Part shown: positions 1 through 9,161 of the stretch, piece after piece
How positions within the stretch are numbered: position 1 is the stretch's first letter
Layout: every line of letters starts with the position of its first letter
Assembly: GCA_028282325.1 (NCBI GenBank)
Contig: JANQID010000051.1
Span: 1-64,000 of the forward strand
Source of the DNA: Chloroflexaceae bacterium
GTDB lineage: Bacteria > Chloroflexota > Chloroflexia > Chloroflexales > Chloroflexaceae
DNA length: 64,000 nucleotides
Direction of reading: 5' to 3'
Notes under the pieces: generated by a model
Told to the model about the DNA's origin: nothing
Databases searched by the model: none
Seen by the model: the letters and a program-made list of their open reading frames with translations, nothing else
Program-made: the position numbers and the translations under genes

Positions 1-2
1 TG

Positions 3-1220
3 GCCCCCGCGCTGCCGCTGCATCTCGTCGCCGATCTGGGCGCGCTCCTGGCTACGCGCGAACCGGTGCCGGTCGGCAGCGATGCGTACGCGGCATTTCT
101 GCGCGCTGCCGCCGTCACGCCGGCCGTTCGCGCCGCCCGCCTGATCGGCCTGCGCGACCCGGCGACGGTCGCGGCGCTGGCGTACCTTGCTCGCGGCGCG
201 CCCACGCTCGCCGATGATGCGACCTCGGAGACGCTCGACCTTGACCGCCGGCTCGCGCCGCTTTACGCGCACCTGCTCGACCGGTTGCGCGCGCTCGCCG
301 CCGCCGACATACACTTTCTGCACGCACTCGGCCCCGACGCGCTCGCCGCCGCCGACCTCGCCGATTTGCGCGCGATGGTCGAATTGCTCGAATTGCCGCC
401 GCTGGCTCACGATCTGTTCGGCGAGGCGCTGGCGTTCCTGCCCGCGCTCGCCGAGACCGGATCAGCGGTTGCCAGCCAGCTTTACGCAACTGACGGCGTC
501 GGCGGTCTGGCCCGGCATGGCAGCCTCGATATGGCGCTGCCCGGCGAATGGGCGCTGCCCGATGACCTGTTAGCATATCGTTTTCTCAACGGCGAATTGC
601 TGTATTATGGGCGCGAGCGCCCCCCCGAACAGCGCCGGACGCTGGTGTTGCTGCTGGTGCAGGGCGGCGACGCAATGGCCGGCGACGCCGATCTGCTGGC
701 GCGAGCCGCGGCGCTGGCTTTGGCGCGGGCCGCCGAAGCGCGCGGGGCGACGCCGCGCGTCGCCTGGTTCGACACGATATTGCACCCGCCGCAAGGGCTG
801 AGTCGACCTCGCGAGATTGCGGCGTTCATCCAGCAACAGTCGCGCGGCGGCGTCGATCTGCCGCGCGTGCTCGACGCCGCGCTGGCGCACGTACGCAGCC
901 AATCCGCCGATTACGCGCGGATCGAAGTGCAATGGCTCGTGCATACCCAGCTTGGGGCCGACCAACGCGGCGCGGTCGCCGTCCGGGCCCGACGGTTGCG
1001 CAGCCAGGCCGGCAGCAGCGCGCTGTTCCTCTGCGCCGGAGCAACCCCGACCGCGCCACCCCTGGCCGATATGCTGGCGCAACGCTGGGTCGCCCTGGGC
1101 AGCAACGCGCTCCACGATGCGCAGGAGCAGAAAGCAGCAATTCAGGCGCTGCGCAAATTGGCGCAACCGGAAGAACGCGAAACGACGCCAGGCGGCGCGT
1201 ATCACGCATCGATCACGTAG
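3..1220 (+). CDS. vWA-like domain protein, 5' end outside the window
   Basis: The frame is open back to the left edge of the window, so the gene starts upstream; the GTG at 66 is only the first internal start codon. The product is rich in Ala, Leu and Arg. From about position 640 it has a predicted beta-strand followed by GGDAM where the metal site (DxSxS) of a von Willebrand factor A domain would sit, then alternating helices and strands ending near position 1060, so the fold resembles a vWA domain with a degraded metal site. It is followed 43 bases later by another large gene on the same strand. vWA proteins of this kind often work with MoxR-type AAA+ ATPases, but that role is inferred here and could be wrong. 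Confidence 0.5.
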   Translation, partial: APALPLHLVADLGALLATREPVPVGSDAYAAFLRAAAVTPAVRAARLIGLRDPATVAALAYLARGAPTLADDATSETLDLDRRLAPLYAHLLDRLRALAAADIHFLHALGPDALAAADLADLRAMVELLELPPLAHDLFGEALAFLPALAETGSAVASQLYATDGVGGLARHGSLDMALPGEWALPDDLLAYRFLNGELLYYGRERPPEQRRTLVLLLVQGGDAMAGDADLLARAAALALARAAEARGATPRVAWFDTILHPPQGLSRPREIAAFIQQQSRGGVDLPRVLDAALAHVRSQSADYARIEVQWLVHTQLGADQRGAVAVRARRLRSQAGSSALFLCAGATPTAPPLADMLAQRWVALGSNALHDAQEQKAAIQALRKLAQPEERETTPGGAYHASIT

Positions 1221-1263
1221 GGGCCGACGGCGATTGCTGCAACCTGCATCTGGGAACAAAGCT

Positions 1264-3027
1264 ATGACCAACGATTACGCTATCAAGCTGCATGTGCTGA
1301 AAGCCGACGAGCCGCCGCGTTTCTCAGGGCTGCGCCGCGACGTCCGCGCGATGGTGGTCGGCGCCGAAGCGCTGGTCGTGGTGCGCGGGTCACGACGCCA
1401 GGCGGCGTTCCTCGCGGCGCTCAGCCGAACGCTCGATCTGGCGCGCGGCGTCACAATCGAGCGCGTCACGTCCGACCCGAAGCACGCCGATCTCGCGGCG
1501 ACGCTGACGCCGCCCGACGGCGACACACCGTCGTCGTTGTTCTTCGATACGATTCAACGTGCGCTGGCCGCCGCCCGGCTCGGCCCAACCCACGCGCAGG
1601 TCTACGTCGGCGACGGGCGCGTTTTTGTTCCCTACGCCGATCCCGCCGCGCCGTACGGCTATGATGCCCGCGGCGAACCGCCGACGACGGAGCGCACGCT
1701 GCTTCATCCCGACGGCTTGCGGGTACTGCCCACGGCGGAGCCGACGCCGATCCTCGACGCGCTGCTGGATCTGCCGCTCGAACCCGCCCCGCCGGCAGCG
1801 CTGTCTACGCTGGCCGTGTTGGCCGACCGTCGCCTGGCCGCGCTGATCGCCGGGTACGCCCTGCGCCACGGTCTGGGCTACACGGCCCGTTTCGTCGATT
1901 GGCGCCGCGGGGAGACGACAACCCCGGCGGCGCTGTTCGACATCGTGGCGAGCGAGGGGCGCGCCATTCCCGGCTTCGTCGGCGACTTCCTGCGCCGATT
2001 GCCGCGCACGGCGTTGCTGTCCGATGCACTCGAACCGGCGGATCTGGCGCACGAGCCGCCGCGCCGCATCCTGGTCGCCGCCGATCATCGCGCGCCGTTC
2101 TACTTGCCCCACGTCCAGGGCTTGCTGTCCGACACCGCGCTGCTAATCCTGGCAGCGCCGCCGTGGGGCGCTGCGCTGATCAGCCCGCCGCCGCCGCGCC
2201 AGCCGATGCAACAACTGGTTGACGTGGCCGCACCGGTCGCCGCACAGGTTACGATCGGCACGCACACGCCCGCACCGATGCATCTCGAACTGACATTCTG
2301 GCCCGACGCGGCGGCGCGCGGCCCGGTGCATGGCCTGCTGCTCGACGCCACGGCGATCGCGCGGTTACGCCGAATGGCGCGGCGACTGCCCGGCCCATTC
2401 TTCGCCAACGCACGGATCGCGCTCGGCGATGGCGTGGCCATACTGATCGCCGACACCACCTGCACGGCAGTCGCGGGCGTTCCCCTGGGCCAACCGTTGA
2501 ACCGAACCGAGCCGGCGTCGCTACTCGTGCCACGCGGCCTGCACCTGCGCCCCGCCCTACCGCCCGCCTTGCTCGCCACCGCGCTCGATCTGCGCCCGGA
2601 CACACTCACCGTGCTCACGCCGACGCGCCGCTATGACGCGCCGCTGGCAGCGTTCCAACCACTGAGCGCGCTACTGAAACTCGACGCGCCGGCGCAACCC
2701 GTCGCGATCACGCTGCGGCCCGGCCCGCTGCCGCCGCTCGATCTGAGCGACCTCGACGCCAACACGCCCACACCGCAACCAAATGCGCCCCCCGCACCGA
2801 CCACGTCGCCCGTGCCGCCCGCCGCTCCGTCGCGACGCGGCTTGCTCGATCGCGTGCTCAGCAGCAAAACCGCCGCGCCTGAACGCCCGCCGTTCGAGGA
2901 CGAACTGCGCCAGCGCGCCGACGAGCTGCGCCGCCGCGGCGATTACGGAACCGCCGCCGTTTTCTACGATTATCTGAACGAAACGCAGAGAGCGCTGGAA
3001 TGCTATCGGAAAGTGGTGGAGGGCTAA
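1264..3027 (+). CDS. Large uncharacterised protein, partner of the vWA-like gene
   Basis: This 587-residue protein starts at an ATG 43 bases after the preceding gene; upstream codons in the same frame overlap that gene and are not used. I do not recognise the family with certainty. It is mostly alternating short strands and helices, with repeated Pro/Ala-rich segments, no membrane segment and no signal peptide. About residues 495-520 form a Pro/Thr-rich linker, and the last 50 residues resemble one TPR-like helix pair (YGTAAVFYDYL ... ALECYRKVVE). The pairing with a vWA-like protein recalls the ternary MoxR-vWA-third-component conflict systems, in which the third component is often a beta-propeller. 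That assignment is a guess from context. Confidence 0.5.
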   Translation: MTNDYAIKLHVLKADEPPRFSGLRRDVRAMVVGAEALVVVRGSRRQAAFLAALSRTLDLARGVTIERVTSDPKHADLAATLTPPDGDTPSSLFFDTIQRALAAARLGPTHAQVYVGDGRVFVPYADPAAPYGYDARGEPPTTERTLLHPDGLRVLPTAEPTPILDALLDLPLEPAPPAALSTLAVLADRRLAALIAGYALRHGLGYTARFVDWRRGETTTPAALFDIVASEGRAIPGFVGDFLRRLPRTALLSDALEPADLAHEPPRRILVAADHRAPFYLPHVQGLLSDTALLILAAPPWGAALISPPPPRQPMQQLVDVAAPVAAQVTIGTHTPAPMHLELTFWPDAAARGPVHGLLLDATAIARLRRMARRLPGPFFANARIALGDGVAILIADTTCTAVAGVPLGQPLNRTEPASLLVPRGLHLRPALPPALLATALDLRPDTLTVLTPTRRYDAPLAAFQPLSALLKLDAPAQPVAITLRPGPLPPLDLSDLDANTPTPQPNAPPAPTTSPVPPAAPSRRGLLDRVLSSKTAAPERPPFEDELRQRADELRRRGDYGTAAVFYDYLNETQRALECYRKVVEG

Positions 3028-3037
3028 AGCAACGCGG

Positions 3038-3457
3038 CTACATCCACGGATTGACGATCGCCGCCCCGGAGTCGCGGAAATCGTCCGCGTTACGTGTAAC
3101 GAGTGAGAGGTTGCGCTGAAGCGCTTGCGCCGCGATCAGCGAGTCAATCGCCGCCATTCGCCGCCCGCGGCTTTCGAGCGCGCCGACGAGTTGGCCCCAC
3201 AGCAGCATCGTCGCGACATCAATCGACAAGATCCGCCCGCTGAATCGCACCAGCAATTCATCGTCGAGCCAGGCTGCGATCGCTGCGCGGCGGCGCGATT
3301 CGGGCAACTTCTCGATGCCTTTGCGGATTTCTCCGATAGTGATCACGCTGAGATAGACGTTTGCATCGTTAACGCTATCGATCCAGTTCACGACGCGCGG
3401 ATCGGGCTGGCGGGCGATTAACTCCGAAATGATGCAGGTGTCCAACAAATAGTTCAC
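3038..3457 (-). CDS. vapC: VapC-type PIN-domain ribonuclease toxin
   Basis: This 139-residue protein has the usual PIN toxin length. The first acidic residue is in the N-terminal LLDTCIISEL segment (D6), a conserved Glu lies in TIGEIRKGIE, and the third acidic site is in AAIDSLIAAQA followed by LVTRNADDF, which is the typical C-terminal PIN strand. Such proteins cut RNA, often initiator tRNA, using a cluster of acidic residues that hold Mg2+. The ATG overlaps the stop codon of the upstream antitoxin by four bases (ATGA), so the two are translationally coupled. All expected catalytic acids are present and there is no sign of decay. Confidence 0.88.
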   Translation of the reverse strand: MNYLLDTCIISELIARQPDPRVVNWIDSVNDANVYLSVITIGEIRKGIEKLPESRRRAAIAAWLDDELLVRFSGRILSIDVATMLLWGQLVGALESRGRRMAAIDSLIAAQALQRNLSLVTRNADDFRDSGAAIVNPWM

Positions 3458-3708
3458 AACGCGATGTCACCCCGCGTACCGCTGACATCACGCCGCAGGT
3501 CTAGGTCAGCATCAACTAGAGGCGAATCACGAAAAAACGTCGATAGCTTCGTGCGCGCAGCGATCATCGTGCGATAATCGGCATACGACAACACCACCGC
3601 CGTCTCCTCACCGCGCCGGGTTATGACTTGCGGCCCGTGGAGCATCGCCTCATCAACGACCTCGCTCAACTTGTTTTTGGCCTCTTGTAATTGCCAGATA
3701 CGTGACAT
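3454..3708 (-). CDS. Phd/YefM-family antitoxin
   Basis: This 84-residue protein begins MSRIWQLQEAKNKLSEVVDEA, the classic Phd/YefM N-terminus that binds DNA, followed by GPQVITRRGEETAVVLSYADY. The C-terminal tail is acidic and probably wraps the toxin. The start is the ATG at 3708 because a strong ribosome site (AGGAGG) lies just upstream; the longer frame up to 3759 would run into the promoter. It neutralises the downstream VapC-type toxin and probably represses its own operon through the inverted repeat at 3722-3736. Confidence 0.87.
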   Translation of the reverse strand: MSRIWQLQEAKNKLSEVVDEAMLHGPQVITRRGEETAVVLSYADYRTMIAARTKLSTFFRDSPLVDADLDLRRDVSGTRGDIAL

Positions 3709-3721
3709 AGGCCACCTCCTG

Positions 3722-3736
3722 TCTAGTCTGTCTAGA
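3722..3736. promoter_or_regulatory. Inverted repeat, probable antitoxin operator
   Basis: TCTAG (3722-3726) and CTAGA (3732-3736) form an inverted repeat between the -10 box and the ribosome site of the toxin-antitoxin operon. Its position at the transcription start fits autorepression by the antitoxin. This is an inference from position and symmetry only. Confidence 0.5.
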
Positions 3737-3764
3737 TTGTACTCATACCAGGAGTGCATGTCAA
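3736..3764 (-). promoter_or_regulatory. Sigma70-type promoter of the Phd/VapC operon
   Basis: Read on the minus strand, a perfect TTGACA (3759-3764) is separated by exactly 17 bases from TACAAT (3736-3741), 28 bases upstream of the antitoxin ATG. Confidence 0.75.
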
Positions 3765-3806
3765 GCGCCGATTCAAATAAAGCTTAAATAAAAGGTTAGG
3801 CTGTTA

Positions 3807-3861
3807 AGCCTGACGGGTTTTGGAAACATGTCAGGTCTTGGTATACGTCTTTAGGTATACC
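3807..3861. repeat. Two short palindromes after azlD
   Basis: An imperfect palindrome (3807-3838, arms AGCCTGACGGGTTT and AAACATGTCAGGTCT) is followed by a second one (3840-3861, arms GGTATAC and GTATACC). The first belongs to a repeat family also seen near 41527 and 59253. They lie between the convergent 3' side of azlD and the promoter of the toxin-antitoxin pair, and could end transcription, although no T-run follows. Confidence 0.5.
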
Positions 3862-3862
3862 A

Positions 3863-4159
3863 TCAAACCGCCAGCCGCAACAGCCAGAAGGCGATCATAC
3901 CAACCAAGACGCCGATCCAGAGTTGCCGGGTGCGCCAGATCGCGATGGCGGCGATAACGGCGGCAGCAAGGCGCACCGCCCACTCGCCCTGTTGGCCAGG
4001 CAGCGCCGGCGCCACCAGCGCGGCGAACACGGCAATCGGCACGAAGCGCAGAAAGCGCTCCCAAAACGGCGGCACGGCGACATCGCCCAGCAAGACGCCG
4101 GCGAGACGTGGTCCGTACGTCACCACAACCATCCCGGCAATCACTAGCAGCATATTCAT
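3863..4159 (-). CDS. azlD: AzlD-family membrane protein, small subunit of branched-chain amino acid exporter
   Basis: The 98-residue product starts at the ATG at 4159, which overlaps the azlC stop codon (ATGA). It has about four hydrophobic segments and the AzlD pattern TYGPRLAGVLL near the N-terminus and FVPIAVFAALVAPAL in the middle. Together with AzlC it forms a membrane pump for branched-chain amino acids or related compounds. The longer open frame to 4456 only shadows azlC. Confidence 0.85.
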   Translation of the reverse strand: MNMLLVIAGMVVVTYGPRLAGVLLGDVAVPPFWERFLRFVPIAVFAALVAPALPGQQGEWAVRLAAAVIAAIAIWRTRQLWIGVLVGMIAFWLLRLAV

Positions 4160-4881
4160 CGTCGTTCTCCCTCCGGCTGTGTTTCCATCGACTTGCGCGC
4201 CGCAGGCTCGCCGCCCGTCAGCCACGCACCAAGCAGACTGCCCAGCACGCTCGCGATTAGAATCTCCAGCCCGCTGGAGACGAACCGCGCCGCAACCAGC
4301 GCAACCACGCCGGCGAACAGGGCCGTAAACGCATCGACGCGCGTCTGAAGCAGCGGGATGAGCAAGGCCAGAAACGCCAGCGGAAAGATGAAATCCACGC
4401 CCAGACTGGCGGGATCGGGGATGCCCGCGCCGAGCAACGCCCCAATGAACGTACACGCATTCCAGACCGTGAACAGGCTGAGCTCAGCCCCCAGCAAAAA
4501 CGGGAACGTCGCCGCGCGAACCGTCACCGTCACGCCATACGCTTCGTCGGTCAGAAAGAAGGCCGCGATCAGTTTTTGGGGCCAGGTAAGCTGCACCTGG
4601 CGCCCCAGCGAGAGGCCATACAGCAAGTGGCGCAGATTGATCAGAAACGTCGCCAGAACAATCACCGCGCCCGACGCGCCCAGGCTGACCAGGCTCGCCG
4701 CGCTGAATTGCGAGCTGCCGGCGAACACCGCCAGACTCATCAGTTGCGTTTCGCCGATGGTCAAACCGGCGCTGCGTGCAGTGACGGCATACGCCAGGCC
4801 GAATGGGATGACGCCGAGCCAGAGCGGCATCAGCGCACGAAAGCCTGACCAGAACGCCCGAAACGTAGGGCCGGAAAGCAT
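4156..4881 (-). CDS. azlC: AzlC-family branched-chain amino acid exporter, large subunit
   Basis: This 241-residue membrane protein has the AzlC signature: GVIPFGLAYAVTARSAG near the start, FAGSSQFSAA in the second helix and NLRHLLYGLSL in the third. I chose the ATG at 4881, about 10 bases after GGAGG; a TTG at 4887 would overlap the stop codon of the preceding gene. The gene directly follows a GT39-like gene and is coupled to azlD, so three membrane-protein genes share one leftward unit. Substrate specificity cannot be read from sequence. Confidence 0.88.
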   Translation of the reverse strand: MLSGPTFRAFWSGFRALMPLWLGVIPFGLAYAVTARSAGLTIGETQLMSLAVFAGSSQFSAASLVSLGASGAVIVLATFLINLRHLLYGLSLGRQVQLTWPQKLIAAFFLTDEAYGVTVTVRAATFPFLLGAELSLFTVWNACTFIGALLGAGIPDPASLGVDFIFPLAFLALLIPLLQTRVDAFTALFAGVVALVAARFVSSGLEILIASVLGSLLGAWLTGGEPAARKSMETQPEGERR

Positions 4882-4883
4882 CT

Positions 4884-6575
4884 TCAACGTTCCTCCTCAG
4901 GAATATCATAGAGCCAGATCGACCTACCCACTCGCTCAACCGGCTCATAGGCCTTGAGCCAGGCGAAATGATCATACGGCGGCGCGCTCCAGCCGACCTG
5001 GAGGAATTTCACACTGATCGCGATCCAGCCCGTCGTTTTCTCATATGGAACCAGTTCGTGGCGCGGGGGAAAATCAAATCGATCCAGATCAAGGCCCAGA
5101 CTGCCGTTATAGGCGATCGCCACATTGGTCACGTTATGGCGCTTTAACGCGATCGACAGCCGCTTGAGATCCTGCCCCCAGTCGAGATCGCTATCGCCGA
5201 CGATCGTTTCGGGGCGCCCGCCCGCCAGTGGGTTGAAATAGGCCAGATAGTCCGGGTGCGCGACAAACGAACCTGTTACCTGCCAGGCCAACAAAACGAC
5301 CGCCAGCCCGGCGCCGGCGCGCCGCAGTCGGGGCTGCTGCCACAACCAGACCGCTCCATACCCGGCGACGATGGCCAGGAAAGGATAGACCGGGAGCGCC
5401 TGACGCACGCCGTTGTTGACATTGCCGGCAATGGTAATCGCGAAGACGCCGAACGCGGCGGCAATAGGAACGAGCCAGCGCGGCGGGGCGTCACCGGACA
5501 ACACACGACGCACAATCGCGAACCCGCCGAGCAGCAGCAGCGCCAGAAACGGCAGCGGCGTTTTGATCGCAAACGTCACGGGAAAGAAATACCACGACCC
5601 TTCGCTCTGAACGTTGCCGAGAAAGTAGGCCAGGTGTCCCTGGCTGTTGCGATCGAAGAAGCGATACAGACCGTAATACAATTCCGGCGCAGGGACAGGT
5701 GTCGCTTCGACGAAGGCGTATGCGCTGTCGTGGAAAGGCCCGGCGGCGATGACCATCGCTTCGATGTCCTCGGATGGCAGATTCACGGCCTCCTGGATCG
5801 AGCTATACGAAAAGCGATACCCGGCCCATATCGTGAGCAATCCCGCCGCCGCAACCAGAACCGCGCCACCGACCCAATGCCACAGCCGCGGTCGGGCATT
5901 GTCCGGCGCAGGGCGACGCAGCAGCCAGGCCACGCCATAGACCGCGCCGGTCAGGATGCCGGACGCGCCGAAAAACCCGATGGCCGAGAACTTGGTCAGA
6001 ATCGCAGCGCCCCCGGCCAATCCGAGCAGAACGCTTCGAACCACGGTTGGCCGATCGAGCCAGCGATCCAGGGCAAAGACCGCCGCTGCAACAAGCGCAG
6101 CGCACGCCATATCCAGCGTCGCCAGCCCGGCGTGGGCCAGCACAGGCGGCAGCGTGGTAAACAGCAGCAGCGCCGACAGGGCGGCGGCAATCCCGCCATA
6201 GCTGCGCGCCCACGCCGCGACCACCGCGCAGGCGATGATAAAAAACGCCAGCATGCCGCTACGGGCTAGGGTCAGGTTGTGTTCGTAGGCATCGTTTGTG
6301 TGTAAAATAGCGTTGCCCTCATCCCAAAAACCCCAGGCTCCGCTCTCGATGCCGGTTGATCGAACGCCGTCGAGGTAGGGAATCAGCGCACTGACCGCTC
6401 GCGCCAACGGCGGGTGAAACGGCTCATAAGTATAGCGTCCTTTGTCCAGCCATTCCATACCCGCCGCAATATGCGCCGGTTCGTCCCAGGTTTGCCAGAA
6501 AACGCTATAGGTCGCGGATATGCGCAACAGAGCGATGATAACCAGACTGGGGAGCAACAGATAACCGATTCGCAT
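4884..6575 (-). CDS. GT39/ArnT-like integral membrane glycosyltransferase
   Basis: This is a polytopic membrane protein of about 563 residues. The N-terminal outward loop contains TWDEPAHIAAGMEWL and the acidic and His/Pro residues (EPFHPPLARA) expected for a GT-C fold that uses lipid-linked sugar donors, as in ArnT and protein mannosyltransferases. About ten hydrophobic helices follow, then a soluble C-terminal part with GDSDLDWGQDLKRL, a pattern common in this bacterial family. The ATG at 6575 has GAGG upstream; a start at 6629 would overlap the hydrolase gene. The acceptor is unknown. It is co-oriented with the hydrolase upstream and azlCD downstream. Confidence 0.78.
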   Translation of the reverse strand: MRIGYLLLPSLVIIALLRISATYSVFWQTWDEPAHIAAGMEWLDKGRYTYEPFHPPLARAVSALIPYLDGVRSTGIESGAWGFWDEGNAILHTNDAYEHNLTLARSGMLAFFIIACAVVAAWARSYGGIAAALSALLLFTTLPPVLAHAGLATLDMACAALVAAAVFALDRWLDRPTVVRSVLLGLAGGAAILTKFSAIGFFGASGILTGAVYGVAWLLRRPAPDNARPRLWHWVGGAVLVAAAGLLTIWAGYRFSYSSIQEAVNLPSEDIEAMVIAAGPFHDSAYAFVEATPVPAPELYYGLYRFFDRNSQGHLAYFLGNVQSEGSWYFFPVTFAIKTPLPFLALLLLGGFAIVRRVLSGDAPPRWLVPIAAAFGVFAITIAGNVNNGVRQALPVYPFLAIVAGYGAVWLWQQPRLRRAGAGLAVVLLAWQVTGSFVAHPDYLAYFNPLAGGRPETIVGDSDLDWGQDLKRLSIALKRHNVTNVAIAYNGSLGLDLDRFDFPPRHELVPYEKTTGWIAISVKFLQVGWSAPPYDHFAWLKAYEPVERVGRSIWLYDIPEEER

Positions 6576-6612
6576 GGTGATGCCTCGCTGGCGCGCCGGA
6601 ACGCTGATCGAA

Positions 6613-7425
6613 TCAACAATGCCCGTCATATGACTGTCGCGCGAGAAACGCCAGAACGGTTTTGTTAAACTGATCCGGCTGATCGATCGGCGTCAGATGG
6701 CGCGAGTTGGAAATCACCGCCAGCTCGGCGCGCGGCATATGGGCCACAACTTCGGCCTTGGCCGCGATAGGGGTGTAATCTTGATCGCCCGTCACAAAGA
6801 GCGTTGGGCAGCGGATGTCATTGACGCGCCGGGAAACATCCCAGCCCCGTATCGCGCTCAAAGCCGCGCGATACGCTTGATCGTCGTTCATCGCCCACTG
6901 CACCATAAACGCCTGGCGCGCGGCGGCATATTCCGGCCCCGGCAGCAAATGCGTGCCGAGATACTCGCCCATCGCGTGCAGGCTGCGCCAGCGCAAGATG
7001 GCCACACGCCGCAGATAATTCACCACAATGCGCGCGCGATCGAGCAGATTCCCGACCAGCGGCTTGGGTACGCTATTGACGACCACCAGGCTCCGCACCA
7101 GATCCGGCGCATCGAGCGCCAGTTGCAGCGCGACCATACCACCTAGCGAGAGGCCGACGATATGCGCCGGGGCGATTCCCAGCGCATTCAGCAACTTCGC
7201 CGTATCGTCGGCCAACAGCGCGATGCTGTACGGACCGGGCGGGTGCGCCGATTGTCCGTGACCGCGCAGGTCGAAGCGCATAACCCTGTAATTAGCGGCA
7301 AAATGGGAGAGTTGTGAATTCCACGAGCGCGTACCGGCGCCGAGACCGTGGATCAACGCCAGCGGCGGCCCGTCGCCGGTGATCTCATAATAGAGGTCAA
7401 TGCCATTGATATGCAGAAATGACAT
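6613..7425 (-). CDS. Alpha/beta hydrolase
   Basis: The 270-residue protein has a complete alpha/beta hydrolase core: oxyanion segment IHGLGAGTRSW, RFDLRGHGQS, nucleophile elbow GLSLGG, Asp in TGDQDYT and His in SNSRHLTP. It resembles 3-oxoadipate enol-lactonase and general esterases, but the substrate cannot be assigned. It heads the leftward run that continues with the GT39-like gene. Confidence 0.87.
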   Translation of the reverse strand: MSFLHINGIDLYYEITGDGPPLALIHGLGAGTRSWNSQLSHFAANYRVMRFDLRGHGQSAHPPGPYSIALLADDTAKLLNALGIAPAHIVGLSLGGMVALQLALDAPDLVRSLVVVNSVPKPLVGNLLDRARIVVNYLRRVAILRWRSLHAMGEYLGTHLLPGPEYAAARQAFMVQWAMNDDQAYRAALSAIRGWDVSRRVNDIRCPTLFVTGDQDYTPIAAKAEVVAHMPRAELAVISNSRHLTPIDQPDQFNKTVLAFLARQSYDGHC

Positions 7426-7647
7426 GAGAAAGAGAAGCGAAATCCTGCTACAGAATCAGGCATGCCGGGCAAACTTACCTCTATCATACCACCATACTGC
7501 GATGCGGAACAACACAACAGGAGACGCAACGCCGCGCCTCCCGCACGTTATAATGTTCGCACAATCGCAAACACGTTATGTAATTCTACTTCGGCTCTAG
7601 CAGCCAGAAGTTATCGGTCAGCACCGATCTCCAGCTTCCTGCGTTGC

Positions 7648-8256
7648 TTATTGCATCGTACGCAACCACTCGACCAGCGCGCACACGTGGCGTTCAATCC
7701 GCGGCAACGCAGCCTCCGGACTGAGCAGGTGAGCGTCGCTGATGCGCCAGTAGGAGACATGTTCTTGCCAGCGTGGGAAACACTCTTCGACCAGGGGGCG
7801 ATGTTCTGCGGCATCGAGGGCAATAATCAAGAAGGCCGACTCCATATCCGCATCACAAACGCTTTGCGGCATGCGGTCGGCGCCGACAAGCGGAAAACCA
7901 CGCGCTTCCAAGGCGGTAATGATCACCGGTGCGATCGGGCCGACATTGTTGACGCCGCGTTCGATCGCCAGCCCGCGTGAGGTCGCCTGCCAGGAGAGGT
8001 TATACTTCCTGGCCAGTTCATTGAAGATCATCTCGGCGAAGCGGCTACGATAATAATTGCCGGTACAGAGGAACAACACCTGTCTTTGACAACGCGCTCT
8101 GGCCTCAAAAGTTTGCTCGCGCATACTGCGCGCATTTTCCTCGCGCGGGGTCGGAAAACGAAAAGCTGAGTATGCCGTATCAAGAACGGATATCATCCAC
8201 TCCCATACATTCCAGAAACCGCGCGTTCCTATTCTCATTCGCCGTTTCTCCATCAA
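7648..8256 (-). CDS. Low-molecular-weight protein tyrosine phosphatase-like protein
   Basis: The segment VLFLCTGNYYRSRFAE contains the CX5R phosphate loop of low-molecular-weight tyrosine phosphatases and related arsenate reductases. The family Asp near the C-terminus probably lies in RISDAHLLSPE. The N-terminal 60 residues before the loop are not part of the fold, so the true start may be further downstream, for example at an internal Met about 44 codons in. It is separated from mraZ by about 320 bases and is probably transcribed on its own. A phosphatase for an unknown phosphoprotein is the best reading. Confidence 0.7.
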   Translation of the reverse strand: MMEKRRMRIGTRGFWNVWEWMISVLDTAYSAFRFPTPREENARSMREQTFEARARCQRQVLFLCTGNYYRSRFAEMIFNELARKYNLSWQATSRGLAIERGVNNVGPIAPVIITALEARGFPLVGADRMPQSVCDADMESAFLIIALDAAEHRPLVEECFPRWQEHVSYWRISDAHLLSPEAALPRIERHVCALVEWLRTMQ

Positions 8257-8577
8257 CGGTATCGCATAATCGCCCGGTCAATGCGAACTATGCGCATCAA
8301 TCAGGCCGAGGAAGCTTTGTTATTGCCTTGATGCGCCACCGGCGATTCAGTATAACTAATCGTAGGGTATTTTTACACCCGAAGTATCCCACAGAAGTAT
8401 TATACCCGGTTTACGATTTTTTGGGCAGAGCGTTTCGAGATTGCGCGGAATGTGTGTGACGAGGGATAATCAGCCTGGCAGCAGCAAAGCCAGCTCTGCA
8501 TCGCACCGTTTTAAGGCGGCGCGACGCAGAGAGAACGCTGTAGTATACGACAATGAAACGAATGGTTGCGCACAAGG
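8257..8577. other. Intergenic region between the phosphatase-like gene and mraZ
   Basis: No convincing gene is seen. A TATAAT on the minus strand near 8400 and a second -10-like TATACT near 8352 could serve the phosphatase-like gene, but neither has a clear -35. A plus-strand frame of 95 codons overlaps the start of the phosphatase gene and has no ribosome site. Confidence 0.4.
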
Positions 8578-9009
8578 CTAGCCATTCAGCGGTTCGATAC
8601 GTTGCGCGATGAGGCTTCCCTGATCGACCAGGGCTTGCTGAACATGTTGCCAGCGCTCGTCAGACCATACCTCGAAGTAGGTGTCAAGCCCGGCAATAGC
8701 GACGCGCTCACCCAGTTCTGCATAGGTCCGCAAATTGCGCGGTATCGAGATTTTGCCTTCGGTATTTACATCTACCTCAATAGCGCCGGAAAGAACCAGG
8801 CGTCGCAGATTGCGAACATCGGCATTACCAATGGATAGCTCATTTAAGCGACGCACCAGCCTATCCCAGGTCGAACGCTTGAATACCTGCAAACAGCGGT
8901 CAAAGCCGCGTGTTAAAACCAACCCCCCGCTCGATTCATCGCGGAAGCGCGCCGGTATTTCCACGCAGCCTGTGTCATCGATGATTTGTTCAAATTCGCC
9001 GAGAAACAC
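8578..9009 (-). CDS. mraZ: MraZ-family transcriptional regulator
   Basis: The 143-residue protein has two AbrB-like repeats: FLGEFEQIIDDTGCVEIPARFR at the start and VDVNTEGKISIPRNLRTYAEL in the second half, ending in the MraZ strand YFEVWSDERW. MraZ binds DNA upstream of the division and cell-wall cluster. The first repeat has DTGCVEIP where most members have D.KGR..IP. The start is a GTG at 9009 preceded by AAGGAAG. In most bacteria mraZ heads the dcw cluster; here it lies 152 bases downstream of ftsZ and none of the other dcw genes follow. Confidence 0.85.
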   Translation of the reverse strand: MFLGEFEQIIDDTGCVEIPARFRDESSGGLVLTRGFDRCLQVFKRSTWDRLVRRLNELSIGNADVRNLRRLVLSGAIEVDVNTEGKISIPRNLRTYAELGERVAIAGLDTYFEVWSDERWQHVQQALVDQGSLIAQRIEPLNG

Positions 9010-9161
9010 ATGCGTACTTCCTTATAGTAAAGAATAATCCAGTTTGACCAGACATCGGAATGCGAACAACGCCTTCCTGATACTGAAACCTGACTGATGG
9101 AATGACAGAGCATGCCGGTCATACGACAGATACCCGCATCGCGGAGGACAGCTCGATCCGT

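Noticed and set aside
5256-6269. 337-codon plus-strand frame opposite the GT39-like gene
   Set aside because: Its residue composition (Arg, Gln, Gly and Asp-rich) is typical of antisense reading of a membrane protein gene.
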